Part shown: positions 16,828 to 24,292 of the stretch, one piece after another
Numbering within the stretch: position 1 is the first letter of the stretch
How the letters are laid out: every line of letters begins with the position of its first letter
From: DATILL01 sp035476575
Lineage (GTDB): Bacteria; Actinomycetota; Actinomycetes; Mycobacteriales; JACQDL01
Direction of reading: 5' to 3'
Assembly: GCA_035476575.1 (NCBI GenBank)
Contig: DATILL010000110.1
Span: 1-60,909, forward strand
Length of the DNA: 60,909 nt
The notes under the pieces: generated by a model
The model's database searches: none
What the model was told of the DNA's origin: nothing
Seen by the model: only the letters and a program-made list of their open reading frames with translations
Program-made: the position numbers and the translations under genes

Positions 16828-16898
16828 GGTCGGGCGGTGCTCCTCACATGTCCTGCGGAGGTCTGCCGCCACCCCGCCCCCGCCTGCCCTCGGCGGGG

Positions 16899-16947
16899 CC
16901 TCGGCCTCCGACCGAGGGTGGACCGTGGCGGTCAGTGACCGCCACGG
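16899..16947 (-). promoter_or_regulatory. Two hairpins between rpmJ and rpsM
   Basis: 16923-16947 is CCGTGGCGGTC-AGT-GACCGCCACGG, an 11-bp perfect stem with a 3-base loop. 16899-16917 gives a second stem CCTCGG/CCGAGG. They lie about 70-120 bases before rpsM, where E. coli has its S4-binding alpha-operon regulatory site; whether this is an attenuator, a processing site or an S4 target is unknown. Confidence 0.5.
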
Positions 16948-16980
16948 ATGGGGTGCGAATGATGCTGGCCAGGCCCCTGC

Positions 16981-17094
16981 TCAGCCCTGCCGCTGCTTGT
17001 GGCGCAGGTTCTCGCAGATGACCATGACCCGCCCGTGCCGGCGGATCACCTTGCACTTGTCACAGATCTTCTTGACGCTCGGCTTGACCTTCAC
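16981..17094 (-). CDS. rpmJ: 50S ribosomal protein L36
   Basis: 37 residues from a GTG at 17094. Reads VKVKPSVKKICDKCKVIRR and ends ENLRHKQRQG. Cys11, Cys14, Cys27 and a C-terminal His form the zinc ribbon (zinc-bearing type). Lies between infA and rpsM as in other actinobacteria; the gaps are 64 and 153 bases. Confidence 0.97.
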   Translation of the reverse strand: MKVKPSVKKICDKCKVIRRHGRVMVICENLRHKQRQG

Positions 17095-17158
17095 GGCTGT
17101 TGCCACTCCTGATCGCTACGCGGTTCAGCCGCGTTACCGGCCTGTGCGGGTGTCGGAC

Positions 17159-17380
17159 CTACTTGTAGCGGTAGACAATGCGCCCACGGGTGAGGTCGTA
17201 CGGCGAGAGCTCCACCACCACTCGGTCCTCCGGAAGGATCCGGATGTAGTGCTGCCGCATCTTGCCACTAATGTGTGCCAGAACCTTGTGCCCGTTGGTC
17301 AGCTCGACCCGAAACATCGCGTTCGGGAGGGGCTCGACCACCCGACCTTCGACCTCGATGGCCCCATCTTTTTTGGGCAT
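17159..17380 (-). CDS. infA: Translation initiation factor IF-1
   Basis: 73 residues, the standard length: MPKKDGAIEVEGRVVEPLPN, HISGKMRQHYIRILPEDRV and RGRIVYRYK, a single OB-fold S1-like domain that sits in the ribosomal A site during initiation. First gene of the alpha operon; a promoter at 17500-17529 predicts a leader of about 110 bases. Confidence 0.98.
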   Translation of the reverse strand: MPKKDGAIEVEGRVVEPLPNAMFRVELTNGHKVLAHISGKMRQHYIRILPEDRVVVELSPYDLTRGRIVYRYK

Positions 17381-17499
17381 GTCCTCCGCAATCGTGACGT
17401 GTGCTTACATACCTGTGCAGGTTGGCGTCGCGTCAGAGGGCGTCGTACGCGCGTGCGGCCACAGCACGAGCGGAAACGGCGACGGAACGCCGACGTACG

Positions 17500-17529
17500 A
17501 GTGTAGCGATCTCATGGCGAGATCGCCAA
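17500..17529 (-). promoter_or_regulatory. Promoter of infA / alpha operon with an embedded palindrome
   Basis: Minus strand: TTGGCG (17529-17524), 18-bp spacer, TACACT (17505-17500). The spacer and part of the -35 are covered by GCGATCTC-ATGGC-GAGATCGC (17506-17526), an inverted repeat with perfect 8-bp arms. A bound protein there would block RNA polymerase. Confidence 0.58.
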
Positions 17530-17568
17530 ACCCGACGGCCCGGCGGCCGGCCCAGCCCGGCGGCTGGC

Positions 17569-18057
17569 TCAGCGCCTGCCTTCCAGCCGTACCACCACGG
17601 CCTGAGCGATGATGGCCGCCCCCCACGGCCCGGCCACCCAGGCTGGCCAGAAGTAGAGCAGGTCGCCGTTCGCGATGCTGGCCAACAGCCAGACGATCAG
17701 GTTGACCGACACGGCGAGCACCCACGAGTAGATCTGCCAGCGGATCCAGACGGGGAACGGGTGCCTGCCAGGCCCACGCGCCGCCACCCGCCGCGACGGC
17801 GGCGCGGGCAGCGGCGCGGTCGGCCCGGGCAGCGTGGCCGCCCCCCGGTCCCGCCGGGCGGCGGGTCCGGGCAGGTCGGCCAGCAGCGGCCTGAGCTCGC
17901 CCAAGGTCTTTGCCGCGTACGCCCGAGCGACCCGCTCGTCCAGCTCGGCCAGCTCCAGCCGACCCTCACCGAAAGCATCGGTCAGCCGCTGCACCACGGC
18001 GTCGCGCTCAACGTTCCCGGCCCGCAGGTCCTCGTCACGCGGCAGTCCATCGGTCAC
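17569..18057 (-). CDS. DUF1707 domain membrane protein (copy 1)
   Basis: 162 residues, GTG start. Residues 1-60 are a DUF1707 domain (LRAGNVERDAVVQRLTDAFG, GRLELAELDERVARAYAAKT, LGELRPLLADLP), a short helical domain of unknown function common in actinobacteria. A Pro/Arg-rich linker follows, then two membrane segments at about 113-130 and 135-155. The -10-like TAGGGT lies 6 bases before the GTG, so the mRNA is probably leaderless. Paralog of the gene at 18308-18841. Confidence 0.85.
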   Translation of the reverse strand: MTDGLPRDEDLRAGNVERDAVVQRLTDAFGEGRLELAELDERVARAYAAKTLGELRPLLADLPGPAARRDRGAATLPGPTAPLPAPPSRRVAARGPGRHPFPVWIRWQIYSWVLAVSVNLIVWLLASIANGDLLYFWPAWVAGPWGAAIIAQAVVVRLEGRR

Positions 18058-18063
18058 CGGCCG

Positions 18064-18091
18064 ACCCTACCGAATCTCAGCGGTGGGTCGA
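18064..18091 (-). promoter_or_regulatory. Promoter of DUF1707 copy 1 (leaderless)
   Basis: TCGACC (18091-18086), 16-bp spacer, TAGGGT (18069-18064), then 6 bases to the GTG at 18057. Transcription would start at the start codon. The second paralog has the same TAGGGT-6-GTGAC arrangement. Confidence 0.55.
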
Positions 18092-18097
18092 GCAGGC

Positions 18098-18127
18098 TTC
18101 ACAGGCGCTATGGTCAAGACTTATCTA
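18098..18127 (+). promoter_or_regulatory. Possible plus-strand promoter of a micro-gene
   Basis: TTCACA (18098-18103), 18-bp spacer, TATCTA (18122-18127). It overlaps CTATC-TC-GATAG (18125-18136), a small inverted repeat that could be an operator. It lies upstream of a Shine-Dalgarno sequence and an 18-codon frame. Confidence 0.4.
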
Positions 18128-18150
18128 TCTCGATAGGTTGAGGAGTTGAG

Positions 18151-18207
18151 ATGGATATGCAGGTGGAGCTTGAGTCCCTGGTCTCGACCTCGGTCACGAC
18201 GGCGTAG
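18151..18207 (+). CDS. Micro-ORF, 18 residues (unknown)
   Basis: ATG at 18151 with AGGAG five bases upstream encodes MDMQVELESLVSTSVTTA and stops at TAG. The ELESL block and Ser/Thr-rich end look like the leader part of a lanthipeptide-type precursor, but no Cys is present and no modifying enzyme is nearby. It may be a regulatory peptide, a remnant, or chance. A hairpin at 18238-18263 would end the transcript. Confidence 0.3.
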   Translation: MDMQVELESLVSTSVTTA

Positions 18208-18237
18208 GACGCCGACCGGGTGACCGGGGCGGCCGCG

Positions 18238-18263
18238 CTGGGCCCTAGCGTGAGCTGGCCCAG
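18238..18263 (+). terminator. Hairpin after the micro-ORF
   Basis: CTGGGCC ... GGCCCAG with a 12-base loop, followed by further CTGGG repeats up to 18294. It could end a short plus-strand transcript, or serve the minus-strand gene at 18308. Confidence 0.4.
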
Positions 18264-18307
18264 GGCGAACTGGGTACAGGGCGAACTGGGCCCAGCACGG
18301 ACTATGC

Positions 18308-18841
18308 CTAGCGCGACGAGTGGCCGCTGAGATATCGCATCAGCAGCACCGCACCCCACGGACCGGCCACCCAGAGGAACCATGGCACCGCCCAGCTTCC
18401 GGTCAGCCCGGCTACCAGCCAGACGGTGAAGCAGATGAGGCTCACCGACGCCCATGCGGCGACCGAGCCGCCGTAGCCGCGGAGGTGGGCCATCTCGTAC
18501 CGCTGCCGACGGCGGGCGACCCGCTGCCGATCCCGTTCCAGCTTGGCGTTGATCCGGGAGTGCGCCAGCTCCAGGGCGGCCTGCTTGAGATTCTGGGCGG
18601 TGGCCGGCGGCTGGGGCGGCCCCTGGTCGGCGGGAGCCGGCTTCAACCCCGGCCTCGAGGCCGACCCGGCCGGCAGGTCGATGGTCAGGCCACGCAGGTC
18701 GCCGAGGGTCTTTGCCGCGTACGCCTTGGCCACCCGCTCGTCCAGCTCAGCCAGGTCTAGCCGCCCTTCACTGAACGCCGTGTTCAGCCGCTGGACAACC
18801 GCCTCCCGGTCGGCGTTGCTCGCCCGAAGCTCGTCTGTCAC
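18308..18841 (-). CDS. DUF1707 domain membrane protein (copy 2)
   Basis: 177 residues, GTG start. DUF1707 domain at 1-55 (LRASNADREAVVQRLNTAFS, GRLDLAELDERVAKAYAAKT), then a charged helix (ALELAHSRINAKLERDRQRV) and two membrane segments at about 129-148 and 152-170 ending GPWGAVLLMRYLSGHSSR. The same core and GPWGA motif occur in copy 1, so the two arose by duplication. TAGGGT at 18853-18848 lies 6 bases before the GTG, again a leaderless arrangement. Confidence 0.85.
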   Translation of the reverse strand: MTDELRASNADREAVVQRLNTAFSEGRLDLAELDERVAKAYAAKTLGDLRGLTIDLPAGSASRPGLKPAPADQGPPQPPATAQNLKQAALELAHSRINAKLERDRQRVARRRQRYEMAHLRGYGGSVAAWASVSLICFTVWLVAGLTGSWAVPWFLWVAGPWGAVLLMRYLSGHSSR

Positions 18842-18907
18842 ACACCAACCCTAGCTCCGCACGGTGCCCTGACGCCTGCCCGTCTGGCCCGAAAATCGTT
18901 CCGCGTG

Positions 18908-19717
18908 TCATGGGGTGCGGGCAGGCACCTGGACGCCGTACTCCGCCAGCTTGGCTGCTCCGCTGTCCTCGGCGGTCAGCACCCACGGGCCGTCCGCGGT
19001 GATCGCCACGGTGTGCTCGTAGTGGGCGGCGTAGGAGCCGTCGGTAGTGACCACCGTCCAGCCGTCCTCCAGCTCACGGGTCTCCGGGCCGCCCATAGTG
19101 ATCATCGGCTCGATGGCCAGGCAGAGGCCGGGCACCAGCCGGGGGCCGCGACCAGGCCGGCCGTAGTTGAGCACGTGCGGGTCCTGGTGCATCTCGGTGC
19201 CGATGCCGTGCCCGCCGTAATGGTCGACGATGCCGTAGTCGCCGCCACCGCGGATGGCGACCTCGACCGCGTGGCTGATGTCGGTCAGCTTGCCCCCGGC
19301 CAGGGCGGCGGCGAAGCCAGCCCACATCGACTCCTCGCAGACCGCCATCATCCGGGCGTGCTCCGGCCGGATCTCGCCTACCCCCACGGTGATGGCCGAG
19401 TCGCCATGCCAGCCGTCCACGATCGCACCGCAGTCGATGGAGATCACATCACCCTCGCGGAGAACCTTGTCGGGCCGCGGGATGCCGTGCACGACCTCCT
19501 CGTTCACCGAGGTGCAGATCCGGGCCGGAAAGCCGCGGTAACCGAGGAACGACGGGACAGCACCATCGTCGCGGATGCACTCCTCGGCGATGGCGTCCAG
19601 GTCGGCCGTGCTGATCCCGGGCCGGACGCTGGCACGCAGCGCGGCCAGCGCCCGGCACACCACCAGGCCCGCGGCACGCATCCGCGCGATCTCGTCGTCG
19701 GTCTTGATCTGGATCAT
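18908..19717 (-). CDS. map: Methionine aminopeptidase, type I
   Basis: 269 residues from ATG 19717, chosen because MIQIKTDDEIARMRAAGLVV is the family start; the frame is open 15 codons upstream. Removes the initiator Met. Metal ligands are in ISIDCGAIVDGWHGDSAIT (two Asp), GHGIGTEMHQDP (His), the late LAIEPM (Glu) and HYEHTV (Glu). Third gene of secY-adk-map, 57 bases after adk. Confidence 0.97.
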   Translation of the reverse strand: MIQIKTDDEIARMRAAGLVVCRALAALRASVRPGISTADLDAIAEECIRDDGAVPSFLGYRGFPARICTSVNEEVVHGIPRPDKVLREGDVISIDCGAIVDGWHGDSAITVGVGEIRPEHARMMAVCEESMWAGFAAALAGGKLTDISHAVEVAIRGGGDYGIVDHYGGHGIGTEMHQDPHVLNYGRPGRGPRLVPGLCLAIEPMITMGGPETRELEDGWTVVTTDGSYAAHYEHTVAITADGPWVLTAEDSGAAKLAEYGVQVPARTP

Positions 19718-19774
19718 CCGATCCCGCCACCTCCACCCGCGATACCAGCGTGCTGCGACCATACGTCAGCCTGA

Positions 19775-20428
19775 TCAGTCGTCAATGTGGCGCAGCGCGT
19801 CGATCGCCCGATCGGTGATGTCCTCGACCAGGCCGCTCGCGTCGATGCCGGTCAGGATGCCACGATCGGCGTAGAAGGCCACCAGCGGCGACGTCTGCTC
19901 GGCGTACACCTCGAGCCGGTGCCGGATCGTGCCGGGCAGGTCGTCGTCGCGCTGGAACAGCTCACCCCCGCAGTGGTCGCAGGTGCCGTCCTTGCTGGGC
20001 GGGTCGAAGTCGACGTGCCAGATGTGCCCGCAGGTGCGGCAGGTCCGGCGCCCGGACAACCGCCGGATCACCTCTTCGTCGTCCACCACAAGCTCGAGCA
20101 CAACGTCGAGCTTGGTGCCGAGCTCGGAGAGCATCTTGTCCAGCGTCTCGGCCTGCGGCACGTTGCGCGGGAAGCCGTCGAGCAGGAACCCGTCGCTGGC
20201 GTCGTCCTCGGCCAGCCGGTCGCGGACCATGGCGATGGTGATCTCGTCCGGCACCAGGTCGCCCGCGTCCATGTAGCGCTTTGCGGACAGTCCCAGCGAG
20301 GTGCCCTGGCTGACGTTCGTCCGAAAGATGTCGCCCGTAGAGATCTTGGGAATGGAGAAGTGCGCGGCGATGAACTGCGCCTGCGTGCCCTTCCCCGCCC
20401 CTGGCGGGCCGACGAGTACGAGGCGCAC
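19775..20428 (-). CDS. adk: Adenylate kinase
   Basis: 217 residues, GTG start. P-loop GPPGAGKGTQ at 7-16, NMP-binding ISTGDIFR, DGFPRN, and a long zinc-type lid with CRTCGHIWH and CDHCGG giving four cysteines. Equilibrates ATP+AMP and 2 ADP. Its start shares one base with the secY stop (TAGTG at 20426-20430), so it is translationally coupled. Confidence 0.98.
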   Translation of the reverse strand: MRLVLVGPPGAGKGTQAQFIAAHFSIPKISTGDIFRTNVSQGTSLGLSAKRYMDAGDLVPDEITIAMVRDRLAEDDASDGFLLDGFPRNVPQAETLDKMLSELGTKLDVVLELVVDDEEVIRRLSGRRTCRTCGHIWHVDFDPPSKDGTCDHCGGELFQRDDDLPGTIRHRLEVYAEQTSPLVAFYADRGILTGIDASGLVEDITDRAIDALRHIDD

Positions 20429-21747
20429 TACCGGAGGAACCCCTCGTAGTTACGCTGCATAAGCTGGCTCTCGATCTGCTTCACCGTGTCCAGCCCGACG
20501 CCGACCATGATCAGCACGGCGGTGCCACCGAAGGGGAAGTTCTGGTTGTTCCCCTGGGTGAAGCTGAAGAAGAAGTTCGGCAGTACGGCGACAGTCGCCA
20601 GGTACAGCGAGCCAGGCAGCGTGATGCGGGAGAGCACGAAGCTCAGGTACTCGGCCGTGGGCCTCCCTGGCCGGATGCCGGGGATGAACCCACCGTACTT
20701 CCTCATGTCCTCGGCCCGCTCCTCCGGGTTAAAGGTGATGGACACATAGAAGTAGGTGAAAAACACGATAAGCATAAAGTAGGTGACAATATGGACAAAG
20801 CTGGCCTGGTTGGTGAGCTGGTTGCTGATAAACCGCTGCCACCAGCTCGTGGTGTTGTTGTTGCTGGACAGGCTGCTGATCAGTTGCGGCAGGTACAACA
20901 GCGACGAGGCGAAGATGACCGGGATGACACCGGCCTGGTTGACCTTCAGCGGCAGGTAGGTCGAGGTGCCGCCGTACATCCGGCGACCAACCATCCGCTT
21001 GGCGTACTGTACCGGGATGCGGCGCTGCGCCTGCTCCACGAAGACCACCGCGGCGATGATGGCCAGCCCAAGCAGGCAGATCAGGAAGAAGGAGAAGCCG
21101 CCGCCGTTGCGCAGCAAGGTGCCGCCCTCGGCCGGGATGCGGGCCGCGATCGAGGTGAAGATCAGCACCGACATGCCGTTGCCGACGCCGCGGTCGGTGA
21201 TCAGCTCGCCCAGCCACATGATGACCGCGGTGCCCGCCGTCATCACGATGACCATGGTGCCGAGGTGGACGACCGACTGGTCCTTGATGATCGGGAACTG
21301 GTTCGGGCAGCCGACGAACAGGTTGCCGCTGCGGGCCAGCGCGATGATCCCGGTGGACTGCAGGATCGCCAGCCCGATCGTCAGGTACCGGGTGTACTGG
21401 GTGAGCTTGTTCTGGCCGGACTGGCCTTCCTTGCGGAGCGTCTCGAACCGCGGGATCACCACCGTCAGCAACTGGATGATGATGCTCGCGGTGATGTACG
21501 GCATGATGCCGAGCGCGAAGATCGACAGCTTCAGCAGCGCACCACCGCTGAACAGGTTGACCAGGCTGTAGAGATCCTTGGAAGCGCCCTGGTTCACCAG
21601 CTCGATGCAGGTGTTGATGTTCTTCGTCGACACGCCCGGGGTCGGCACGCTCGCACCGAGCCGGTACAGGGCGACGATGCCAAGCGAAAACAGCAGCTTC
21701 CGGCGCAGGTCAGGCGTCCGGAACGCCGATGCGAACGCGGAAAGCAC
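20428..21747 (-). CDS. secY: Preprotein translocase subunit SecY
   Basis: 439 residues from GTG 21747, preceded by AGGAGG. The start LSAFASAFRTPDLRRKLLF is typical. Ten membrane segments can be followed, with the cytoplasmic loops RMYGGTSTYLPLKVNQAGVI and MRKYGGFIPGIRPGRPTAEY. Forms the channel of the Sec translocon. First gene of secY-adk-map. Confidence 0.97.
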   Translation of the reverse strand: MLSAFASAFRTPDLRRKLLFSLGIVALYRLGASVPTPGVSTKNINTCIELVNQGASKDLYSLVNLFSGGALLKLSIFALGIMPYITASIIIQLLTVVIPRFETLRKEGQSGQNKLTQYTRYLTIGLAILQSTGIIALARSGNLFVGCPNQFPIIKDQSVVHLGTMVIVMTAGTAVIMWLGELITDRGVGNGMSVLIFTSIAARIPAEGGTLLRNGGGFSFFLICLLGLAIIAAVVFVEQAQRRIPVQYAKRMVGRRMYGGTSTYLPLKVNQAGVIPVIFASSLLYLPQLISSLSSNNNTTSWWQRFISNQLTNQASFVHIVTYFMLIVFFTYFYVSITFNPEERAEDMRKYGGFIPGIRPGRPTAEYLSFVLSRITLPGSLYLATVAVLPNFFFSFTQGNNQNFPFGGTAVLIMVGVGLDTVKQIESQLMQRNYEGFLR

Positions 21748-21867
21748 GGATCCTCCTGCGCCAAATGGAAGCCGGGTCCCACCGGCCTCTCCGTCGGGTG
21801 GCCGGGGCTTGTGGCACCCGGTCGGTGTGGTCTGGGATGGATCGAGCACGGCTCCCTGCGCGGTGCC

Positions 21868-21898
21868 CTTATCCGCAGGGTGCGACTCTAACAGTCAA
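21868..21898 (-). promoter_or_regulatory. Possible secY promoter
   Basis: Minus strand: TTGACT (21898-21893), 19-bp spacer, GATAAG (21873-21868). A TAGAGT (21890-21885) could be an alternative -10. The leader to the secY GTG would be about 110 bases. Confidence 0.4.
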
Positions 21899-21963
21899 AG
21901 TGCGATCGACTAAGGGACGGGCCGGTACGGGTGGGTATGGGACGGTTCGTACCTGCGGATTGA

Positions 21964-22012
21964 GGCATGCCGCCGGGTGACGGTCCTGAACCCGTCCACC
22001 CGGCGGCATGCC
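21964..22012 (-). terminator. Strong hairpin between rplO and secY
   Basis: GGCATGCCGCCGGGTG at 21964-21979 and its exact reverse complement at 21997-22012, loop 17 bases with additional ACGG/CCGT pairing. It probably ends or attenuates the spc transcript before secY. The 319-bp gap around it (21748-22066) also holds a possible promoter and a DnaA-box-like 9-mer, but no gene. Confidence 0.65.
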
Positions 22013-22036
22013 GATCCATGATCACCACAGTCCTGC

Positions 22037-22045
22037 TTATCCACA
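22037..22045 (+). other. DnaA-box consensus 9-mer
   Basis: TTATCCACA, the classical DnaA box, occurs once between the rplO stop and the rplO-secY hairpin. It is isolated and there is no origin-like cluster, so it could be a DnaA titration or regulatory site or chance. Confidence 0.35.
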
Positions 22046-22066
22046 ATCCTGGTCATCACGACGTCA

Positions 22067-22507
22067 TCACAGCTCGGTGACCGTGCCTCCGGCCGAGGTG
22101 ATCTTCTCCCGGGCGGTGTCGGAGAACGCGTGCGCGCTCACCACCAGGGCGACGCCGAGCTCGCCAGCGCCGAGCACCTTCACCGGCCTGCCCTTGCGGA
22201 CCGCGCCGGCCTCGACCATCTCGTCCGGACCAACCGGGCCGCCGTTCGGGAACAGCTCGGCCAGCCGCTCGACGTTCACGACCTGGTACTCGACCCGGAA
22301 CCGGTTCTTGAAGCCCTTCAGCTTCGGCAGCCGCATGTGCAGCGGCAGCTGACCGCCCTCGAAGCCGTCCGGCACCTGGTAGCGGGCCTTGGTGCCCTTG
22401 GTGCCGCGGCCAGCGGTCTTGCCCTTGGAGCCGTCGCCCCGACCCACCCGGGTCTTCCTGGTGTTGGAGCCGGGTGCCGGGCGCAGGTGGTGAATCTTGA
22501 TTGTCAT
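22067..22507 (-). CDS. rplO: 50S ribosomal protein L15
   Basis: 146 residues. IKIHHLRPAPGSNTRKTRVG, RGDGSKGKTAGRGTKG and GFEGGQLPLHMRLPKLKGF are conserved. Late 50S assembly protein. Last gene of the spc block before the hairpin; 4 bases after rpmD. Confidence 0.98.
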   Translation of the reverse strand: MTIKIHHLRPAPGSNTRKTRVGRGDGSKGKTAGRGTKGTKARYQVPDGFEGGQLPLHMRLPKLKGFKNRFRVEYQVVNVERLAELFPNGGPVGPDEMVEAGAVRKGRPVKVLGAGELGVALVVSAHAFSDTAREKITSAGGTVTEL

Positions 22508-22511
22508 CGGG

Positions 22512-22694
22512 TTACTCCACCTCCTCGACGGCGACCAGGTGGGGCACCGTCCTGACCATGCCGCGGATCTCCGGCCGATCCTCCTTGACCACCACGTCGT
22601 GGACCCGCTTCAGGCCCAGCGAGCGCAGGGTCTCGCGCTGGTTCTGCTTGGCCCCGATGGCCGAGCGGATCTGGGTGACCTTCAGCCGAGCCAC
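22512..22694 (-). CDS. rpmD: 50S ribosomal protein L30
   Basis: 60 residues: RLKVTQIRSAIGAKQNQRET and LRSLGLKRVHDVVVKED. The short form usual in bacteria. One base separates it from rpsE and four from rplO. Confidence 0.97.
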   Translation of the reverse strand: MARLKVTQIRSAIGAKQNQRETLRSLGLKRVHDVVVKEDRPEIRGMVRTVPHLVAVEEVE

Positions 22695-22695
22695 C

Positions 22696-23304
22696 TCACA
22701 CCCCCTGACCAGCCGCGCGGGCCCGGAGCAGGCCAGCCGGCGCCACGTCCTCCAGCGGCAGCCCCCGCTTGGCGGCGATCTCCTCCGGCCGGACCAGACC
22801 CTTCAGCGCGGCCACCGTAGCGTGCACGATGTTGATCGGGTTGTCCGAGCCGAGGCTCTTGCTCAGCACGTCGTGGATGCCGGCACACTCCAGCACGGCC
22901 CGCACCGCGCCACCGGCGATCACGCCGGTGCCCGGGCTGGCCGGCTTGAGCAGCACCACACCCGCGGCGGCCTCACCGGTGATCGGGTGCGGGATGGAGC
23001 TGCCAATCCGCGGCACCTTGAAGAAGTGCTTCTTGGCCTCCTCGACGCCCTTGGCGATGGCCGCGGGCACCTCCTTGGCCTTGCCGTAGCCGACGCCGAC
23101 GGTGCCGTCGCCGTCGCCCACCACGACCAGCGCGGTGAAGCTGAACCGGCGGCCACCGCGGACGACCTTGGCAACGCGGTTGATCGCGACAACCCGCTCA
23201 AGGTGGGGGGTCTTGTCGACGGGTGGCCCACCCCGGCCGCCGTCCCGCCGGTCCCGGCGCTCGCGGTCGCCACCACCGCCACCGCGGCGCTGCGTTCCTG
23301 GCAT
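22696..23304 (-). CDS. rpsE: 30S ribosomal protein S5
   Basis: 202 residues from ATG 23304. The Gly/Arg-rich N-terminal 25 residues (RRGGGGGDRERRDRRDGG) are longer than in E. coli, common in actinobacteria. LERVVAINRVAKVVRGGRRF is the S5 N-terminal domain including the spectinomycin-site loop, unaltered to the eye; GSDNPINIVHATVAALKGL follows. The frame is open far upstream but only antisense-like sequence lies there. Confidence 0.97.
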   Translation of the reverse strand: MPGTQRRGGGGGDRERRDRRDGGRGGPPVDKTPHLERVVAINRVAKVVRGGRRFSFTALVVVGDGDGTVGVGYGKAKEVPAAIAKGVEEAKKHFFKVPRIGSSIPHPITGEAAAGVVLLKPASPGTGVIAGGAVRAVLECAGIHDVLSKSLGSDNPINIVHATVAALKGLVRPEEIAAKRGLPLEDVAPAGLLRARAAGQGV

Positions 23305-23335
23305 CAGGCGGTCCTTCCGTTGCTGTCCGTTGCCA

Positions 23336-23728
23336 TTACAGTTCCAGCCCACCCGCACGAGCGGCGTCGGCCAGTGCGGCGATCCGGCCGTGGTACTTGT
23401 TGCCGCCGCGGTCGAAGACGACCTTGCTGATCCCGACCGCCTTGGCCCGCTCGGCCAGCACCAAGCCGACCTTCCTGGCCTGCGCGGTCTTGTTGCCCTC
23501 GCTGGCAAGCTTGTACGTCGACGCGGAGGCCAGCGTGACACCGCGGTCGTCGTCCACGATCTGGGCGTAGATGTGCCGGGTGGACCGCGTCACGACCAGG
23601 CGTGGCCGCTCCGCCGTACCGGCCAGCCGCTTGCGGAGCCGGAAGTGCCGGCGCGCCCGGGAGCCGCGGCGCGCGGCGGACACGCCGCTCGCCTGAGCCT
23701 TGCGGGTGATGGAGGTTGCGCTCGCCAT
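23336..23728 (-). CDS. rplR: 50S ribosomal protein L18
   Basis: 130 residues. RRHFRLRKRLAGTAERPRLV, STRHIYAQIVDDDRGVTLAS and DRGGNKYHGRIAALADAARAGG are diagnostic for the 5S rRNA-binding protein. Three bases after rplF. Confidence 0.98.
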   Translation of the reverse strand: MASATSITRKAQASGVSAARRGSRARRHFRLRKRLAGTAERPRLVVTRSTRHIYAQIVDDDRGVTLASASTYKLASEGNKTAQARKVGLVLAERAKAVGISKVVFDRGGNKYHGRIAALADAARAGGLEL

Positions 23729-23731
23729 GAC

Positions 23732-24271
23732 TTACTTACCCGTCTTCCCGGCCTTGCGACGGACCGCCTCACCCTGGTACCGCACGCCCTTGCCCTTGTA
23801 CGGCTCCGGGGGACGGATCTTGCGGATGTTGGCGGCCACCTCGCCGACCTTCTGCTTGTCGATGCCCTCGACCACGAACCGGGTCGGCGTCTCGACCCGG
23901 AACCTGATGCCGTCCGGGGCCGTCACCGGCACCGGGTGGCTGAACCCCAGCGCGAACTCCAGGTCGCTGCCCTTGGCCACCACACGGTACCCGGTGCCGA
24001 CGATCTCCAGCGTCTTGGCATAGCCCTGGGTCACGCCGACCACCATGTTGGCGACCAGCGTACGGGACAGCCCGTGCAGCGCCTTGCTCTCCCGCTCGTC
24101 GTTCGGCCGCCGTACCAGCAGGCTGCCGTCCTCGTCGCGGTCGACCGTGATCGGCGCGACGACGGTGTGCGACAGCTCACCCTTGGGACCCTTCACGACG
24201 ACGGTGCGATCCTCAATGGTCACATCCACGCCAGCCGGCACGGGGACCGGCAGCCTACCGATACGCGACAT
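23732..24271 (-). CDS. rplF: 50S ribosomal protein L6
   Basis: 179 residues. SRIGRLPVPVPAGVDVTIED start, then FALGFSHPVPVTAPDGI and the C-terminal RPPEPYKGKGVRYQGEAVRR. Two tandem L6 domains of normal length. Follows rpsH by 21 bases. Confidence 0.98.
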   Translation of the reverse strand: MSRIGRLPVPVPAGVDVTIEDRTVVVKGPKGELSHTVVAPITVDRDEDGSLLVRRPNDERESKALHGLSRTLVANMVVGVTQGYAKTLEIVGTGYRVVAKGSDLEFALGFSHPVPVTAPDGIRFRVETPTRFVVEGIDKQKVGEVAANIRKIRPPEPYKGKGVRYQGEAVRRKAGKTGK

Positions 24272-24292
24272 AGCCGCTGTCTCCTTCCCGGC

